This document shows positions 43,089-53,101 of a stretch of DNA of 64,000 nucleotides, piece after piece. Position 1 is the first letter of the stretch, and every line of letters starts with the position of its first letter. The stretch covers positions 2,051,001 to 2,115,000 of the forward strand of contig NZ_VISI01000002.1 in NCBI RefSeq assembly GCF_007827365.1, in the 5' to 3' direction. The translations under genes and the position numbers were made by a program. The notes under the pieces are model-generated. The model worked only from the letters and a program-made list of their open reading frames with translations, was not told the origin of the DNA and ran no database searches. This DNA comes from Olleya sp. Hel_I_94. GTDB lineage: Bacteria; Bacteroidota; Bacteroidia; Flavobacteriales; Flavobacteriaceae.

Positions 43089-44456
43089 ATGAAAATCCTT
43101 CCTAAAAACTTTACCCTTATCTTTTTAATTTTCATAGTGTTAACGAGCTGTAAAAGTAAAAAAGAAACACCTATATCCGATTTTAAGTCAGTCAAATTAC
43201 AATTAACAGATAACCAATTATTAGACACCATACAAAAACAAACGTTTGATTATTTTTGGGAAGCTTCAGACCCAAATTCTGGTTTAGCCAGAGAAAGAGT
43301 TCATATGGACAACATCTATCCAACTACTCCAATTAACACAGTAACAACTGGAGGAAGTGGGTTTGGATTAATGGCTATTTTAGTTGGGATAGAAAGACAA
43401 TGGATTACAAGAGAGCAAGCATTGGACAGATACTTAAAAGCTATTACATTTTTAGAAACAGCCGATCGATTTCATGGTGCTTGGCCACATTGGCTTAATG
43501 GTGAAACCGGAAAAGTAATTCCCTTTAGCAAAAAAGATAATGGTGGTGATTTAGTAGAAACTTCGTTTTTAATTCAAGGACTTCTAACGGTTTCTGAATA
43601 TTTTAAAAACGGAAACCAAAAAGAACAACAATTAGTTAACAGAATAGACAAATTGTGGAAAGAAGTAGAATGGGATTGGTATACAAAAAACGGAGAAGAT
43701 GCACTATACTGGCATTGGTCATCAGAATATCAATGGGAAATGAATTTTCCCGTTGGAGGCTACAATGAATGTTTGATTATGTATGTACTAGCAGCTGCTT
43801 CGCCAACACATCCAATCAAAAAATCAGTATATGATAATGGTTGGGCTAAAAAAGGAGACATTGTAACATCAGACAGCATGTACGATATTCCTTTAGTCTT
43901 AAATTACTATGAACATGATGACTCACCTATTGGCCCATTATTTTGGGCACACTATTCCTACCTTGGTTTAAACCCAAAAATAATTAAGGATAAATATGCA
44001 GACTATTGGCAATTAACAACTAATCATGCAAAGATACATTATCAATATGCTGTTAAAAACCCTAACAAATTTAAAGGCTATGGAGACAGTCTTTGGGGAC
44101 TAACTTCTAGTTACTCCATGAAAGGATATTCAGGACATAGACCAGGAGCAGATTTAGGAGTCATTAGTCCAACTGCTGCATTATCTTCATTTCCATATAC
44201 GCCTAAACAAAGTATGCAAATGCTTAGATATATGTATACAAAACAAGATACTTTAATCGGCAAATATGGTCCTTATGATGCTTTTAGCATAGAACACAAA
44301 TGGTATTTGCCAAGATATTTAGCTATTGATCAAGGACCAATTCCCATAATGATAGAAAATTATAGAACAGGCTTATTTTGGAAACTATTTATGGGTAACA
44401 AAGATTTACAAAACGGACTTGCCAAATTGGATTTTAGCCTAAAAAACATAAATTAA
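43089..44456 (+). CDS. GH144-type (glucoamylase-fold) glycosidase, copy 1
   Basis: A 455-residue predicted lipoprotein (lipobox VLTSC). It belongs to the PF10091 glucoamylase family; characterised members are GH144 endo-beta-1,2-glucanases. Motifs are the family start LLDTIQKQTFDYFWEASDPNSGLARER, the TTGGSGFGLMAI block, RFHGAWPHWLNGETG, DNGGDLVETSFL and the YSYLGLNP / VISPTAAL / IDQGPIPIMIENYRTGLFW regions. It is followed 2 bp later by a paralogue. Substrate specificity is inferred from family and not shown. Confidence 0.88.
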   Translation: MKILPKNFTLIFLIFIVLTSCKSKKETPISDFKSVKLQLTDNQLLDTIQKQTFDYFWEASDPNSGLARERVHMDNIYPTTPINTVTTGGSGFGLMAILVGIERQWITREQALDRYLKAITFLETADRFHGAWPHWLNGETGKVIPFSKKDNGGDLVETSFLIQGLLTVSEYFKNGNQKEQQLVNRIDKLWKEVEWDWYTKNGEDALYWHWSSEYQWEMNFPVGGYNECLIMYVLAAASPTHPIKKSVYDNGWAKKGDIVTSDSMYDIPLVLNYYEHDDSPIGPLFWAHYSYLGLNPKIIKDKYADYWQLTTNHAKIHYQYAVKNPNKFKGYGDSLWGLTSSYSMKGYSGHRPGADLGVISPTAALSSFPYTPKQSMQMLRYMYTKQDTLIGKYGPYDAFSIEHKWYLPRYLAIDQGPIPIMIENYRTGLFWKLFMGNKDLQNGLAKLDFSLKNIN

Positions 44457-44458
44457 AA

Positions 44459-45820
44459 ATGAAAAATATACACTTCATATTAATCACAATAGTCCTATTG
44501 TTTTCTTGCGCATCAGATGATGGACCAGGTTACCAAGAGCCTTATATTCCTAACAACAATACTCCAGTTATTGAGCCATTAACGGATCAAGCCTTGATGG
44601 ATTTAGTACAAGAAAAAACTTTTAAATACTTCTGGGATTTTGCAAATTCACCGTCAGGAGCAGCTAAGGAACGTTATCATCCTAGTAACCCTTCATTAAA
44701 CCAAAATATAGTTACTACAGGAGGTAGTGGTTTTGGATTAATGGCGATTATTATTGGTATTGAAAAAGGCTATATTACAAGAGACCAAGGCGTACAAAGA
44801 TTAACTACTATACTCGACTTTTTTGAAAATGCAGATCGTTTTCATGGTGCTTGGTCACATTGGATCGATGGTAACTCAGGACAAGTCATCCCTTTTAGTC
44901 CTGAGGATAATGGTGGAGACTTAGTAGAAACTGCATTTTTAGCACAAGGACTAATTTGTGTCCAAGAATATTTTAAAAATGGATCAACACAAGAACAAAC
45001 CCTAGCAAACCAAGCAGATGTCCTTTGGAAAGGTGTAGAATGGGATTGGTACACACAAGGTCAAAATAAACTATATTGGCATTGGAGTCCAACAAATCAA
45101 TTTGCTTTAAACCTAGAGTTAAAAGGCTATAATGAAACACTAATTGCATTCATACTTGGCGCAGCTTCACCAGATCACAGCATATCAAGCTCAGTATATA
45201 CAGATGGCTGGGCTTCTAATGGAACTATAGTAACTGCAGACACACAATATAATATCCCTACGGTTTTAGAACACGCAGGATCAGGGACTGGACCTTTATT
45301 TTGGGCACACTATTCCTATTTAGGATTAAACCCAACAAATTTATCAGATCAATATGCAAATTATTGGACTTTAAACAAAAACCACACAGACATTAACTAC
45401 GCTTATTGCGTTGATAATCCTTTAAATTATTTTAAATATGGCACAGATTGTTGGGGTTTAACAGCCAGCTACTCTCGCAATGATGATGGTACCATTGGAT
45501 ATTTAGCACATCAACCAGGAAACGATATTGGAGTAATATCTCCAACTGCTGCGATTAGCTCTATACCATATACACCAGAAAAATCTTTAGCAGCAATGCA
45601 ATTTTTTTATAGTAAAAGTGACATTTTACTGGGACCTGCAGGTTTTTATGATGCCTTTAGCCCAAAAGAGGATTATTGGGTAGCAGACGCTTATTTAGCG
45701 ATAGATCAAGGTCCGCAAATAATTATGATAGAAAACTACAGGACTGGACTAATTTGGAATTTATTTATGCAAAATCAAGACGTTCAAAATGGTCTAAACA
45801 CACTAGGCTTTAACTATTAA
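44459..45820 (+). CDS. GH144-type (glucoamylase-fold) glycosidase, copy 2
   Basis: A 453-residue lipoprotein (lipobox LLFSC) and clear tandem paralogue of the preceding gene: it repeats TTGGSGFGLMAI, RFHGAWSHWIDG, DNGGDLVETAFLAQG, LFWAHYSYLGLNP and IDQGPQIIMIENYRTGLIW. The copies differ enough to have separate roles (for example endo- versus exo-action or different chain lengths). It starts 2 bp after the first copy and precedes the esterase-like gene by 11 bp. Confidence 0.88.
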   Translation: MKNIHFILITIVLLFSCASDDGPGYQEPYIPNNNTPVIEPLTDQALMDLVQEKTFKYFWDFANSPSGAAKERYHPSNPSLNQNIVTTGGSGFGLMAIIIGIEKGYITRDQGVQRLTTILDFFENADRFHGAWSHWIDGNSGQVIPFSPEDNGGDLVETAFLAQGLICVQEYFKNGSTQEQTLANQADVLWKGVEWDWYTQGQNKLYWHWSPTNQFALNLELKGYNETLIAFILGAASPDHSISSSVYTDGWASNGTIVTADTQYNIPTVLEHAGSGTGPLFWAHYSYLGLNPTNLSDQYANYWTLNKNHTDINYAYCVDNPLNYFKYGTDCWGLTASYSRNDDGTIGYLAHQPGNDIGVISPTAAISSIPYTPEKSLAAMQFFYSKSDILLGPAGFYDAFSPKEDYWVADAYLAIDQGPQIIMIENYRTGLIWNLFMQNQDVQNGLNTLGFNY

Positions 45821-45831
45821 AATCATTTAAA

Positions 45832-46623
45832 ATGAAATTAAAAATAGTATTACTAATCCTTTTTGTAAGCATTACTACATTGGTTAATGCACAAACCGAA
45901 ACTTTTACAAAAAAATCCTACATCAAAGATAATGATACCTTAAATTACCGGTTATTGCTACCTAAAGATTTTTCAGAGGACAAACAATACCCTGTAGTTT
46001 TGTTTCTTCATGGCGCAGGAGAGCGTGGCAATGATAACACAAAACAACTAGCACATGGTAGTAAATTGTTTTTAAGTCAAGAAGCTAGAGACTCATTTCC
46101 TGCAATAGTGATTTTTCCTCAGTGTCCCAAAAATGACTATTGGGCTAATGCAGAGGTAGACAGGACTACCTATCCTTTAACAATTACGTTTCCATCTGAC
46201 CTTCCTCCTACCAATGCATTAAATCTAGTTATGCATTTAATGGAAGATATGACTAAAAAATCTTATGTAAATAAAAACCAAATATATGTTGGTGGACTAT
46301 CAATGGGAGGCATGGGAACCTTTGAAATTCTTTACAGAAAACCAGACCTTTTTGCAGCAGCTATCGCTATTTGTGGTGGTGGCAACCCAAATACCGCAAA
46401 ATTATTTGCCAAAAAAGTACCAATGTCCATTTATCATGGCGCAAAGGATGATGTTGTAAAACCGCAACTATCCTTAACAATGGTTAACGCTATTTTAGAA
46501 GCAGGTGGCACACCAAACTTTACATTATACGCTAAAGACAATCACAATAGTTGGGACTCAACTTTTGCTGAAACAGAATTATTATCATGGCTATTCTCTA
46601 ATACAAAATTAAAAAATGAATAA
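45832..46623 (+). CDS. Alpha/beta hydrolase, esterase/phospholipase-like
   Basis: A 263-residue exported serine hydrolase (signal to about 20, VNAQ). It carries the oxyanion segment FLHGAGERG, nucleophile S157 in GLSMGGMG, acid in AKDDVVKP and histidine in DNHNSWD, all intact. It resembles the feruloyl-esterase/dienelactone-hydrolase-like proteins common in polysaccharide loci; in this setting it probably removes an ester substituent from the glycan. Its stop overlaps the GH3 start by 8 bp, so the two are coupled. Confidence 0.87.
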   Translation: MKLKIVLLILFVSITTLVNAQTETFTKKSYIKDNDTLNYRLLLPKDFSEDKQYPVVLFLHGAGERGNDNTKQLAHGSKLFLSQEARDSFPAIVIFPQCPKNDYWANAEVDRTTYPLTITFPSDLPPTNALNLVMHLMEDMTKKSYVNKNQIYVGGLSMGGMGTFEILYRKPDLFAAAIAICGGGNPNTAKLFAKKVPMSIYHGAKDDVVKPQLSLTMVNAILEAGGTPNFTLYAKDNHNSWDSTFAETELLSWLFSNTKLKNE

Positions 46624-48931
46624 ACTATTTAACTTTAAAACAGCAACTATTATATTGGTTACTGCAACCTTTATATCTTGTAACACTAACAGTAAGAATA
46701 CCAAAAAAGAATCAGAAAACCCTTTTGAGGCACAAGTAGATTCTATCCTAAATTTAATGACTATTGAAGAAAAACTTGGTCAACTAAATCTACCTTCATC
46801 TGGAGATATCACTACAGGAGCATCTGAAAGTTCAAATGTTGCTAAAAATATTGAAGAAGGTAAAGTTGGAGGTCTTTTCAATATAAAAACTGTAGAGAAA
46901 ATTAGAGAAGTTCAAAAAATAGCTGTCGAAAAAAGTAGACTAGGTATCCCTTTAATTTTTGGAATGGACGTTATACACGGTTACAAAACAACATTTCCAA
47001 TTCCGTTAGGGTTATCTGCAAGTTGGGACATGGAAATGATTGAGAAAACAGCAAGAGTTGCAGCTACTGAAGCTAGTGCAGATGGAATCAACTGGACCTT
47101 TTCTCCTATGGTAGACATCTCAAGAGATGCACGTTGGGGAAGAGTATCTGAAGGTAGTGGAGAGGACACGTATTACGGAAGTCAAGTAGCGCGAGCGATG
47201 GTAAGAGGTTACCAACAAAACGATTTAACCGCTAATAATACACTATTATCTTGTGTTAAACATTTTGCGCTTTATGGAGCCTCAGAAGCTGGTAGAGATT
47301 ATAATACTGTAGACATGAGTCGTATTAGAATGTATAACGAATATCTTCCTCCATATAAAGCAGCAATTGATGAAGGTGTTGGATCTGTAATGGCATCATT
47401 TAACGAAGTAGATGGTGTTCCTGCTACCGGAAACAAGTGGTTATTAACAGATTTATTAAGAGATGATTGGGGATTTGATGGCTTTGTCGTAACAGATTAT
47501 ACAGGAATAGAAGAAATGGTTTATCATGGTGTTGGAGACTTACAACAAGTATCTGCTCAATCTTTAATAGCTGGCTCTGATATGGATATGGTTGCTGAAG
47601 GATTTTTAAACACACTAAAACAATCTTTAGAAGATGGTAAAGTATCTATCAACGATATTGACACTGCTGTTAAACGTATTTTAACAGCTAAGTACCAACT
47701 AGGATTATTTGATGACCCATATAAATATTGTGATACAAATAGAGCTAAAACAGAAATTTTTACTCAAAAAAACAGAGATTTTGCTCGTACAGTAGGCGCA
47801 GAATCCATGGTACTTTTAAAAAATGAAAACCAAACATTACCTATAAAAAAATCTAGTACAATTGCTTTAATTGGACCATTGGCCAATACAAGCGTAAATA
47901 TGGCTGGTACTTGGAGCGTTGCTACAGATCAAGAAAAATCTAAAACTGTTTTAGATGGTTTAAAATCGGTAGTTAACGATAAAGCTAATATTTTATATGC
48001 CAAAGGAAGTAACGTAGATTACGATTTAGAACTTGAAAAAAGAGCTACCATGTTTGGGAAAGATATTCCGCGTGATGGAAGATCAGACAAACAATTATTG
48101 GACGAAGCGTTGGCAATAGCTAAAAAAGCAGATGTTATTGTTGCAACATTAGGCGAAACAGCCGAGTTTAGCGGAGAAAGCAGTAGTCGTACTAATTTAG
48201 AAATTCCGCAGGCTCAAAAAGATTTATTAAACGCCTTATTAAAAACAGGTAAACCAGTTGTTTTAGTTTTATTTACTGGTAGACCACTAGTTTTAGTCGA
48301 AGAAAACGATACCGTTCCTGCCATTTTAAATGTATGGTTTCCTGGTAGTGAGGCTGGTTTATCAATAGCAGATGTTTTATTTGGAGATGTTAATCCATCA
48401 GGAAAACTAACAGCTACCTTTCCAAGAAACGTTGGTCAAATTCCTATTTTTTATAATCATAAAAATACAGGAAGACCTTTAGGAAATAAAGAAGGTAAAT
48501 TTGAAAAATTTAAAAGCAATTATATAGATGTTAGAAACGAACCTTTATATCCTTTTGGTTATGGTTTAAGCTATACCACGTTTGAATATAATAACCTAAA
48601 AATTAACAATTCCACTATTACAATGGATGGAAAAATCAACATAACTGTAGACGTAACAAACACTGGAAATTATGATGGAAAAGAAGTCATACAGTTATAT
48701 ATTAGAGATGTTGTAGGCTCTGTAACAAGACCTGTAAAAGAGTTAAAGGGTTTCAAAAAAGCATTTATTAAAAAAGGAGAAACTCAGACGGTAAGTTTTG
48801 ATATTTCTGTTGAAGATTTAAAGTTTTATAATTACGATTTAGACTTCGTGGCAGAACCTGGAGACTTTGAGATTTTTGTTGGTACAAATTCGGATGCATC
48901 CTTAAAGACTTCTTTTAAATTAACTAAATAA
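46616..48931 (+). CDS. bglX-like: GH3 beta-glucosidase
   Basis: A 771-residue lipoprotein (lipobox FISC, Cys22). GH3 N-domain with HGYKTTFPIP, RWGRVSEGSGED, KHFALYGASEAGRDYNTVDMS and nucleophile D294 in VVTDYTGIEEM; C-domain with GETAEFSGESSSR containing the candidate acid/base and VLFTGRPL; then FnIII-like domain ending GSVTRPVKELKGF. It removes glucose from beta-linked oligosaccharides. It is 8 bp overlapping with the esterase gene and 8 bp before GH97. Confidence 0.95.
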   Translation: MNKLFNFKTATIILVTATFISCNTNSKNTKKESENPFEAQVDSILNLMTIEEKLGQLNLPSSGDITTGASESSNVAKNIEEGKVGGLFNIKTVEKIREVQKIAVEKSRLGIPLIFGMDVIHGYKTTFPIPLGLSASWDMEMIEKTARVAATEASADGINWTFSPMVDISRDARWGRVSEGSGEDTYYGSQVARAMVRGYQQNDLTANNTLLSCVKHFALYGASEAGRDYNTVDMSRIRMYNEYLPPYKAAIDEGVGSVMASFNEVDGVPATGNKWLLTDLLRDDWGFDGFVVTDYTGIEEMVYHGVGDLQQVSAQSLIAGSDMDMVAEGFLNTLKQSLEDGKVSINDIDTAVKRILTAKYQLGLFDDPYKYCDTNRAKTEIFTQKNRDFARTVGAESMVLLKNENQTLPIKKSSTIALIGPLANTSVNMAGTWSVATDQEKSKTVLDGLKSVVNDKANILYAKGSNVDYDLELEKRATMFGKDIPRDGRSDKQLLDEALAIAKKADVIVATLGETAEFSGESSSRTNLEIPQAQKDLLNALLKTGKPVVLVLFTGRPLVLVEENDTVPAILNVWFPGSEAGLSIADVLFGDVNPSGKLTATFPRNVGQIPIFYNHKNTGRPLGNKEGKFEKFKSNYIDVRNEPLYPFGYGLSYTTFEYNNLKINNSTITMDGKINITVDVTNTGNYDGKEVIQLYIRDVVGSVTRPVKELKGFKKAFIKKGETQTVSFDISVEDLKFYNYDLDFVAEPGDFEIFVGTNSDASLKTSFKLTK

Positions 48932-48939
48932 TTTCATTA

Positions 48940-51048
48940 ATGAAAAAAACGATAGTTACTCTATTAATATGCTTAATCTTTACTGGGTTGCATGCTCAAA
49001 ATATATTTTCGCCTTCAAAAAATATTAAAGTAACTTTTGATATAAACAAAAAAGGCCAACCTACATATCAAGTCTTTTACAAAAACAAAGCTGTTGTTTT
49101 ACCTAGTACAATGGGTTTATCCATTAAAGATGCAGAGGATTTAACACATAACTTTGAGGTCGTTAATACTGAAAACCTTTCTTTTTCTGAATCTTGGCAA
49201 CCGGTTTTAGGAGAGCAATCCTCAATTTTAAATACGTACAATCAAACCCGAATTTATTTAAACCAAAAAGAGACCAATAATAAGCTGAATATTGTTTTTA
49301 AAATTTATGATGAAGGTGTTGCTTTTAGATATGAGTTTCCGTTGGACAACACTATAAATTATTTTACTGTTTCTAACGAGAATACACAATTTAATCTAAC
49401 CAATAATCATGAAGCATTTTGGATTCCTGGAGATTATGATAGTCAAGAATATGCCTATAATAAAACTAAAATATCAGACATTGATAATTCAAAAATAGAC
49501 TTAAACAATGGTGTTGGATTAAAATCTATTACTAGTCAATATCGTGTACAATCACCGTTAATGCTTAAATCTAGTGATGGCTTATATATTAATATTTTTG
49601 AAGCAGCTGTTGTTAATTATCCAATAATGCATTTGGATGTTGATGTAAATAATTTTCAATTTACTTCTAACCTAGTGCCAAATGCATTAGGAGACAAAGC
49701 CTATTTAAGAACACCTTCTGTATCACCATGGAGAACACTAATGGTTAGTGATGACGCTAGAGATATTGTAAGTTCTAAAATGATATTAAATTTAAACGAA
49801 CCTAACAAAATTGAAGATACCTCTTGGATTAAACCTATGAAGTATATTGGGATTTGGTGGGAAATGCACGTAGGATTATCTACTTGGGATTATGCTGGAA
49901 GTCAAAATGCACAAAATGCTGGTACTGCATTTGGCGAAATGATTCCATCCGGAAAACATGGTGCTACCACAGAAAACACTAAAAAATATATTGATTTTGC
50001 TGCTAAATATGGTTTTGATGGCGTTTTAGTAGAAGGTTGGAATACTGGTTGGGAAGATTGGTATGGCAAATGGAAAGAAGATGTTTTTGATTTTACAACA
50101 CCATATCCTGATTTTGATATTGAGGCAATTTCAAAATACGCTAAGTCAAAAGGCGTCAAAATGATAATGCATAATGAAACCTCTGGATCTGTTGCAAATT
50201 ACGAACGTTACTTAGATCGCGCATTCATGTTAATGCAAACGTATGGTTATCCTGCAGTTAAAACAGGATATGTTGGAAAAATAATTCCGCGTGGCGAGTT
50301 TCATGATGGACAAACGATGGTTAATCACTTTAATTTTGTCGCAGAACGTGCTGCAGATTTTAAAATTATGATTAATTCCCACGAAAGTGTTAGACCTACT
50401 GGATACAGCAGGACCTATCCCAATTATATTGCTGCGGAAGCTGCTAGAGGAAACGAATTTAATGCATGGAGCAATGGTAATCCACCAGATCACGAAACCA
50501 TTTTACCTTTTACACGTTTACTTGGTGGACCAATGGATTACACGCCTGGCATATTTGAAATTAAAATGAATACTTACGATAGCACTAAAACAGAACAAGT
50601 ACATACCACTATAGCAAAGCAACTAGCTTTATATGTCACTATGTATTCGCCTTTACAGATGGCAGCAGACTTACCTGAAAATTATCAAAAACACCTTGAT
50701 GCATTTCAGTTTATAGTCGATGTACCAATGGATTGGCAAAACTCTATTTACTTAGAAGCAGAACCAGGAGAATATCTAACAGTAGTAAGAAAAGATAAAA
50801 ACACAGAGCGTTGGTTTTTAGGCGCTATAACTAATAAAGACCCTAGAAAAACAAGTATCTCTTTAGATTTTTTAACTACCGGAAAAAAGTACAAAGCAAC
50901 CCTATATCTAGACGGTAAAGATGCAGATTGGAAAGACAATCCTAAAAGCTATCAAATTATAACTAAAGAAGTCACTAGCAAATCTGATTTAAAGTTAAAG
51001 CTGGCTCCTGGTGGAGGAGCTGCAATTAGCTTTGAATTGATAGATTAA
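48940..51048 (+). CDS. susB-like: GH97 inverting alpha-glucosidase (SusB type)
   Basis: A 702-residue exported GH97 enzyme (signal to about 20, HAQ). Counting along the chain, the SusB catalytic and calcium positions are kept with a constant offset of 26: E365 in VLVEGW, E413 in HNETSG, K441 in VKTGY, E482 in NSHESVRPTG and E506 in GNEFNAW (SusB E391, E439, K467, E508, E532). The alpha-galactosidase-type nucleophile Asp is not used. It therefore predicts hydrolysis of alpha-glucosidic bonds with inversion, unexpected beside GH144 and GH3 enzymes that act on beta-linkages. Confidence 0.92.
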   Translation: MKKTIVTLLICLIFTGLHAQNIFSPSKNIKVTFDINKKGQPTYQVFYKNKAVVLPSTMGLSIKDAEDLTHNFEVVNTENLSFSESWQPVLGEQSSILNTYNQTRIYLNQKETNNKLNIVFKIYDEGVAFRYEFPLDNTINYFTVSNENTQFNLTNNHEAFWIPGDYDSQEYAYNKTKISDIDNSKIDLNNGVGLKSITSQYRVQSPLMLKSSDGLYINIFEAAVVNYPIMHLDVDVNNFQFTSNLVPNALGDKAYLRTPSVSPWRTLMVSDDARDIVSSKMILNLNEPNKIEDTSWIKPMKYIGIWWEMHVGLSTWDYAGSQNAQNAGTAFGEMIPSGKHGATTENTKKYIDFAAKYGFDGVLVEGWNTGWEDWYGKWKEDVFDFTTPYPDFDIEAISKYAKSKGVKMIMHNETSGSVANYERYLDRAFMLMQTYGYPAVKTGYVGKIIPRGEFHDGQTMVNHFNFVAERAADFKIMINSHESVRPTGYSRTYPNYIAAEAARGNEFNAWSNGNPPDHETILPFTRLLGGPMDYTPGIFEIKMNTYDSTKTEQVHTTIAKQLALYVTMYSPLQMAADLPENYQKHLDAFQFIVDVPMDWQNSIYLEAEPGEYLTVVRKDKNTERWFLGAITNKDPRKTSISLDFLTTGKKYKATLYLDGKDADWKDNPKSYQIITKEVTSKSDLKLKLAPGGGAAISFELID

Positions 51049-51069
51049 TACATATAAGACAACAGATTT

Positions 51070-52926
51070 ATGCAAAAATCAAATATAATTATAAGAAGCC
51101 TTTCGCTTTTACTAATAGCAACAGTAATTTTTTCTTGTAAATTAGAAAAAGACAATCAAACTACAGAATCATCAAACGCTAGTAATGGTAATAAAAGAGA
51201 TTACAAAACTTATTGTAATCCAGTAGACATAGATTATTCATACATGTCACATTACAGAGCAGAGAATAAAGTGTCTTACCGTTCTGGTGCAGATCCTGCT
51301 TTAGTAAATTTTAAAGGCAAGTATTACATGTTTGTCACACGCTCTCATGGGTATTGGATGAGTGACGATATGAGTAATTGGACTTTTATAACACCTCAAA
51401 ACTGGTATTTTAAAGGTAGTAATGCTCCTGCAGCAGCTGTAAAAGACGGTAAAATAATAGTATATGGCGATCCTTCTGGAAGAGGTCCAATTATAGAAAC
51501 TGATAATCCAGAGTTAGGCGATTGGAAAACTAAATATGCGGTTTTAAATCCGCCTGGAGGCATTCAAGATCCTGATTTGTTTGTGGACGACGATGGTAAA
51601 GTATATTTATACGAGGAGTCCTCTAACCTCTATCCAATTCGTGTGGTTGAATTGGATGCTGATAATTATTACGTCCCAAAAGGAGAGCAAAAAGATTTAT
51701 TTAATTTGCATCCTGATAAATATGGTTGGGAACGTTTTGGACAAGACCATAAATCAGACATCGAGCCTTATTTAGAAGGTCCTTGGATGGTAAAACATAA
51801 TGATACCTATTATCTAGAATATGGTGCACCTGGCACACAATGGAATGTTTATGCTGATGGTGTAAGAACTAGTAAAAGTCCGTTTGGTCCTTTTGAGTAT
51901 GCACCTTATAATCCAATATCTTATAAACCAGGTGGTTTTTTAAAAGGTTCTGGACACGGAAGCACAGTAAAGGATAACAATGGTCAATATTGGCATTATG
52001 CAACTATGGCAATTTCTGTAAACTATAAATTTGAACGCAGAATAGGTATGTATCCTGCAGGTTTTGAAGACAATGGTCAAATGTATGTTAATACTGCTTA
52101 TGGTGATTACCCACACTTTTTACCTGACACAAAGGTTGACAAGCATAAAGAGCGTTTTACAGGTTGGATGCTATTGTCTTACAATAAACCAGTAACCACC
52201 AATTCTGGATTAGTGACAAAAGAGATAAATGTTGTGGATGAAAGTGATAGTGGTTATATGTTAGGTCAGATTAGAGAATTTGATATTTCTAAAATTAATG
52301 ATGAAGAAATAAGGTCTTATTGGGTATCTGAGGTTAATGACGATTCTATTTACGTTCAAGTTGATTTAGAAAAGAAAATGAGCGTTAAAGCCATTCAAAT
52401 TAATTTTCAAGATTTTAATAGCGACATATATGGAAGACCAGACGATTTAAGACAGCAATTTGTTATTGAAGGGTCAATTGATGGTAAATCATGGCAAACC
52501 ATCTCAGACTACTCTAAAAACACTCGTGACATGCCTCATGGTTACATTGAACTAAACAAACCTATGAATGCAAGGTATGTTAGATATAATCATGTGTATT
52601 GTAGCAATAACTATTTATCAATTTCTGAATTTAGAATTTTTGGAAATGGTTTTGAAGCTGTACCGCAAACACCAGCTAATTTTAAGGTAGAAAGACAAGC
52701 GGATCGCAGAAACACCAATTTAACTTGGGACAAGGTAGACAATGCGACTGGTTATGTTATTTATTGGGGAATTTCAAAAGATAAATTAAACCTTTCTGCA
52801 TTAATGTACGATTCGCCTAATTACGAATTAAGAGCATTAACAACAGACCAAAGTTATTACTATCAAGTAGAAGCTTTTAATGAAAATGGAATTTCTGCTA
52901 AAAGTGAAATCTTATTTACAGAATAG
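51070..52926 (+). CDS. GH43-like lipoprotein with discoidin and FnIII domains
   Basis: A 618-residue lipoprotein (lipobox IFSC). The first half (about 70-345) is a five-blade GH43-like propeller with SGADPALV, IQDPDLFVDDDGKVYLYEES, IEPYLEGPWMVKHNDTYYLEY and KGSGHGSTV; acidic residues sit at the usual three positions. A F5/8 type C (discoidin) domain follows (about 400-530), then an FnIII domain (about 535-618). Specificity is unknown: GH43 enzymes mostly cleave arabinosyl or xylosyl bonds. Last gene of the locus, followed by a terminator. Confidence 0.85.
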   Translation: MQKSNIIIRSLSLLLIATVIFSCKLEKDNQTTESSNASNGNKRDYKTYCNPVDIDYSYMSHYRAENKVSYRSGADPALVNFKGKYYMFVTRSHGYWMSDDMSNWTFITPQNWYFKGSNAPAAAVKDGKIIVYGDPSGRGPIIETDNPELGDWKTKYAVLNPPGGIQDPDLFVDDDGKVYLYEESSNLYPIRVVELDADNYYVPKGEQKDLFNLHPDKYGWERFGQDHKSDIEPYLEGPWMVKHNDTYYLEYGAPGTQWNVYADGVRTSKSPFGPFEYAPYNPISYKPGGFLKGSGHGSTVKDNNGQYWHYATMAISVNYKFERRIGMYPAGFEDNGQMYVNTAYGDYPHFLPDTKVDKHKERFTGWMLLSYNKPVTTNSGLVTKEINVVDESDSGYMLGQIREFDISKINDEEIRSYWVSEVNDDSIYVQVDLEKKMSVKAIQINFQDFNSDIYGRPDDLRQQFVIEGSIDGKSWQTISDYSKNTRDMPHGYIELNKPMNARYVRYNHVYCSNNYLSISEFRIFGNGFEAVPQTPANFKVERQADRRNTNLTWDKVDNATGYVIYWGISKDKLNLSALMYDSPNYELRALTTDQSYYYQVEAFNENGISAKSEILFTE

Positions 52927-52945
52927 TTTATCATTTAAAAATTGT

Positions 52946-52979
52946 TAAAAAAGCCACTAAGTATAGTGGCTTTTTTTTA
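52946..52979 (+). terminator. Intrinsic terminator at the end of the glycan locus
   Basis: AAGCCACTA pairs with TAGTGGCTT, followed by a T8 run. Confidence 0.9.
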
Positions 52980-53065
52980 TGTCTTCTACTTTAGCATTCT
53001 AAAAACTTCTATTAATTAGCTTTAATCAATAGCGCTAGAGCAATCTAAATCAACACTATAAACAA

Positions 53066-53096
53066 AAAAATCCGATACATTTCTGTATCGGATTTA
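53066..53096 (-). terminator. Former tRNA-Asn terminator
   Basis: AAATCCGATACA (53068-53079) pairs with TGTATCGGATTT (53084-53095). On the minus strand the stem is followed by a T7 run. It lies directly 3' of the tRNA fragment, as expected for the original tRNA transcription unit. Confidence 0.85.
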
Positions 53097-53101
53097 TAAC
53101 T

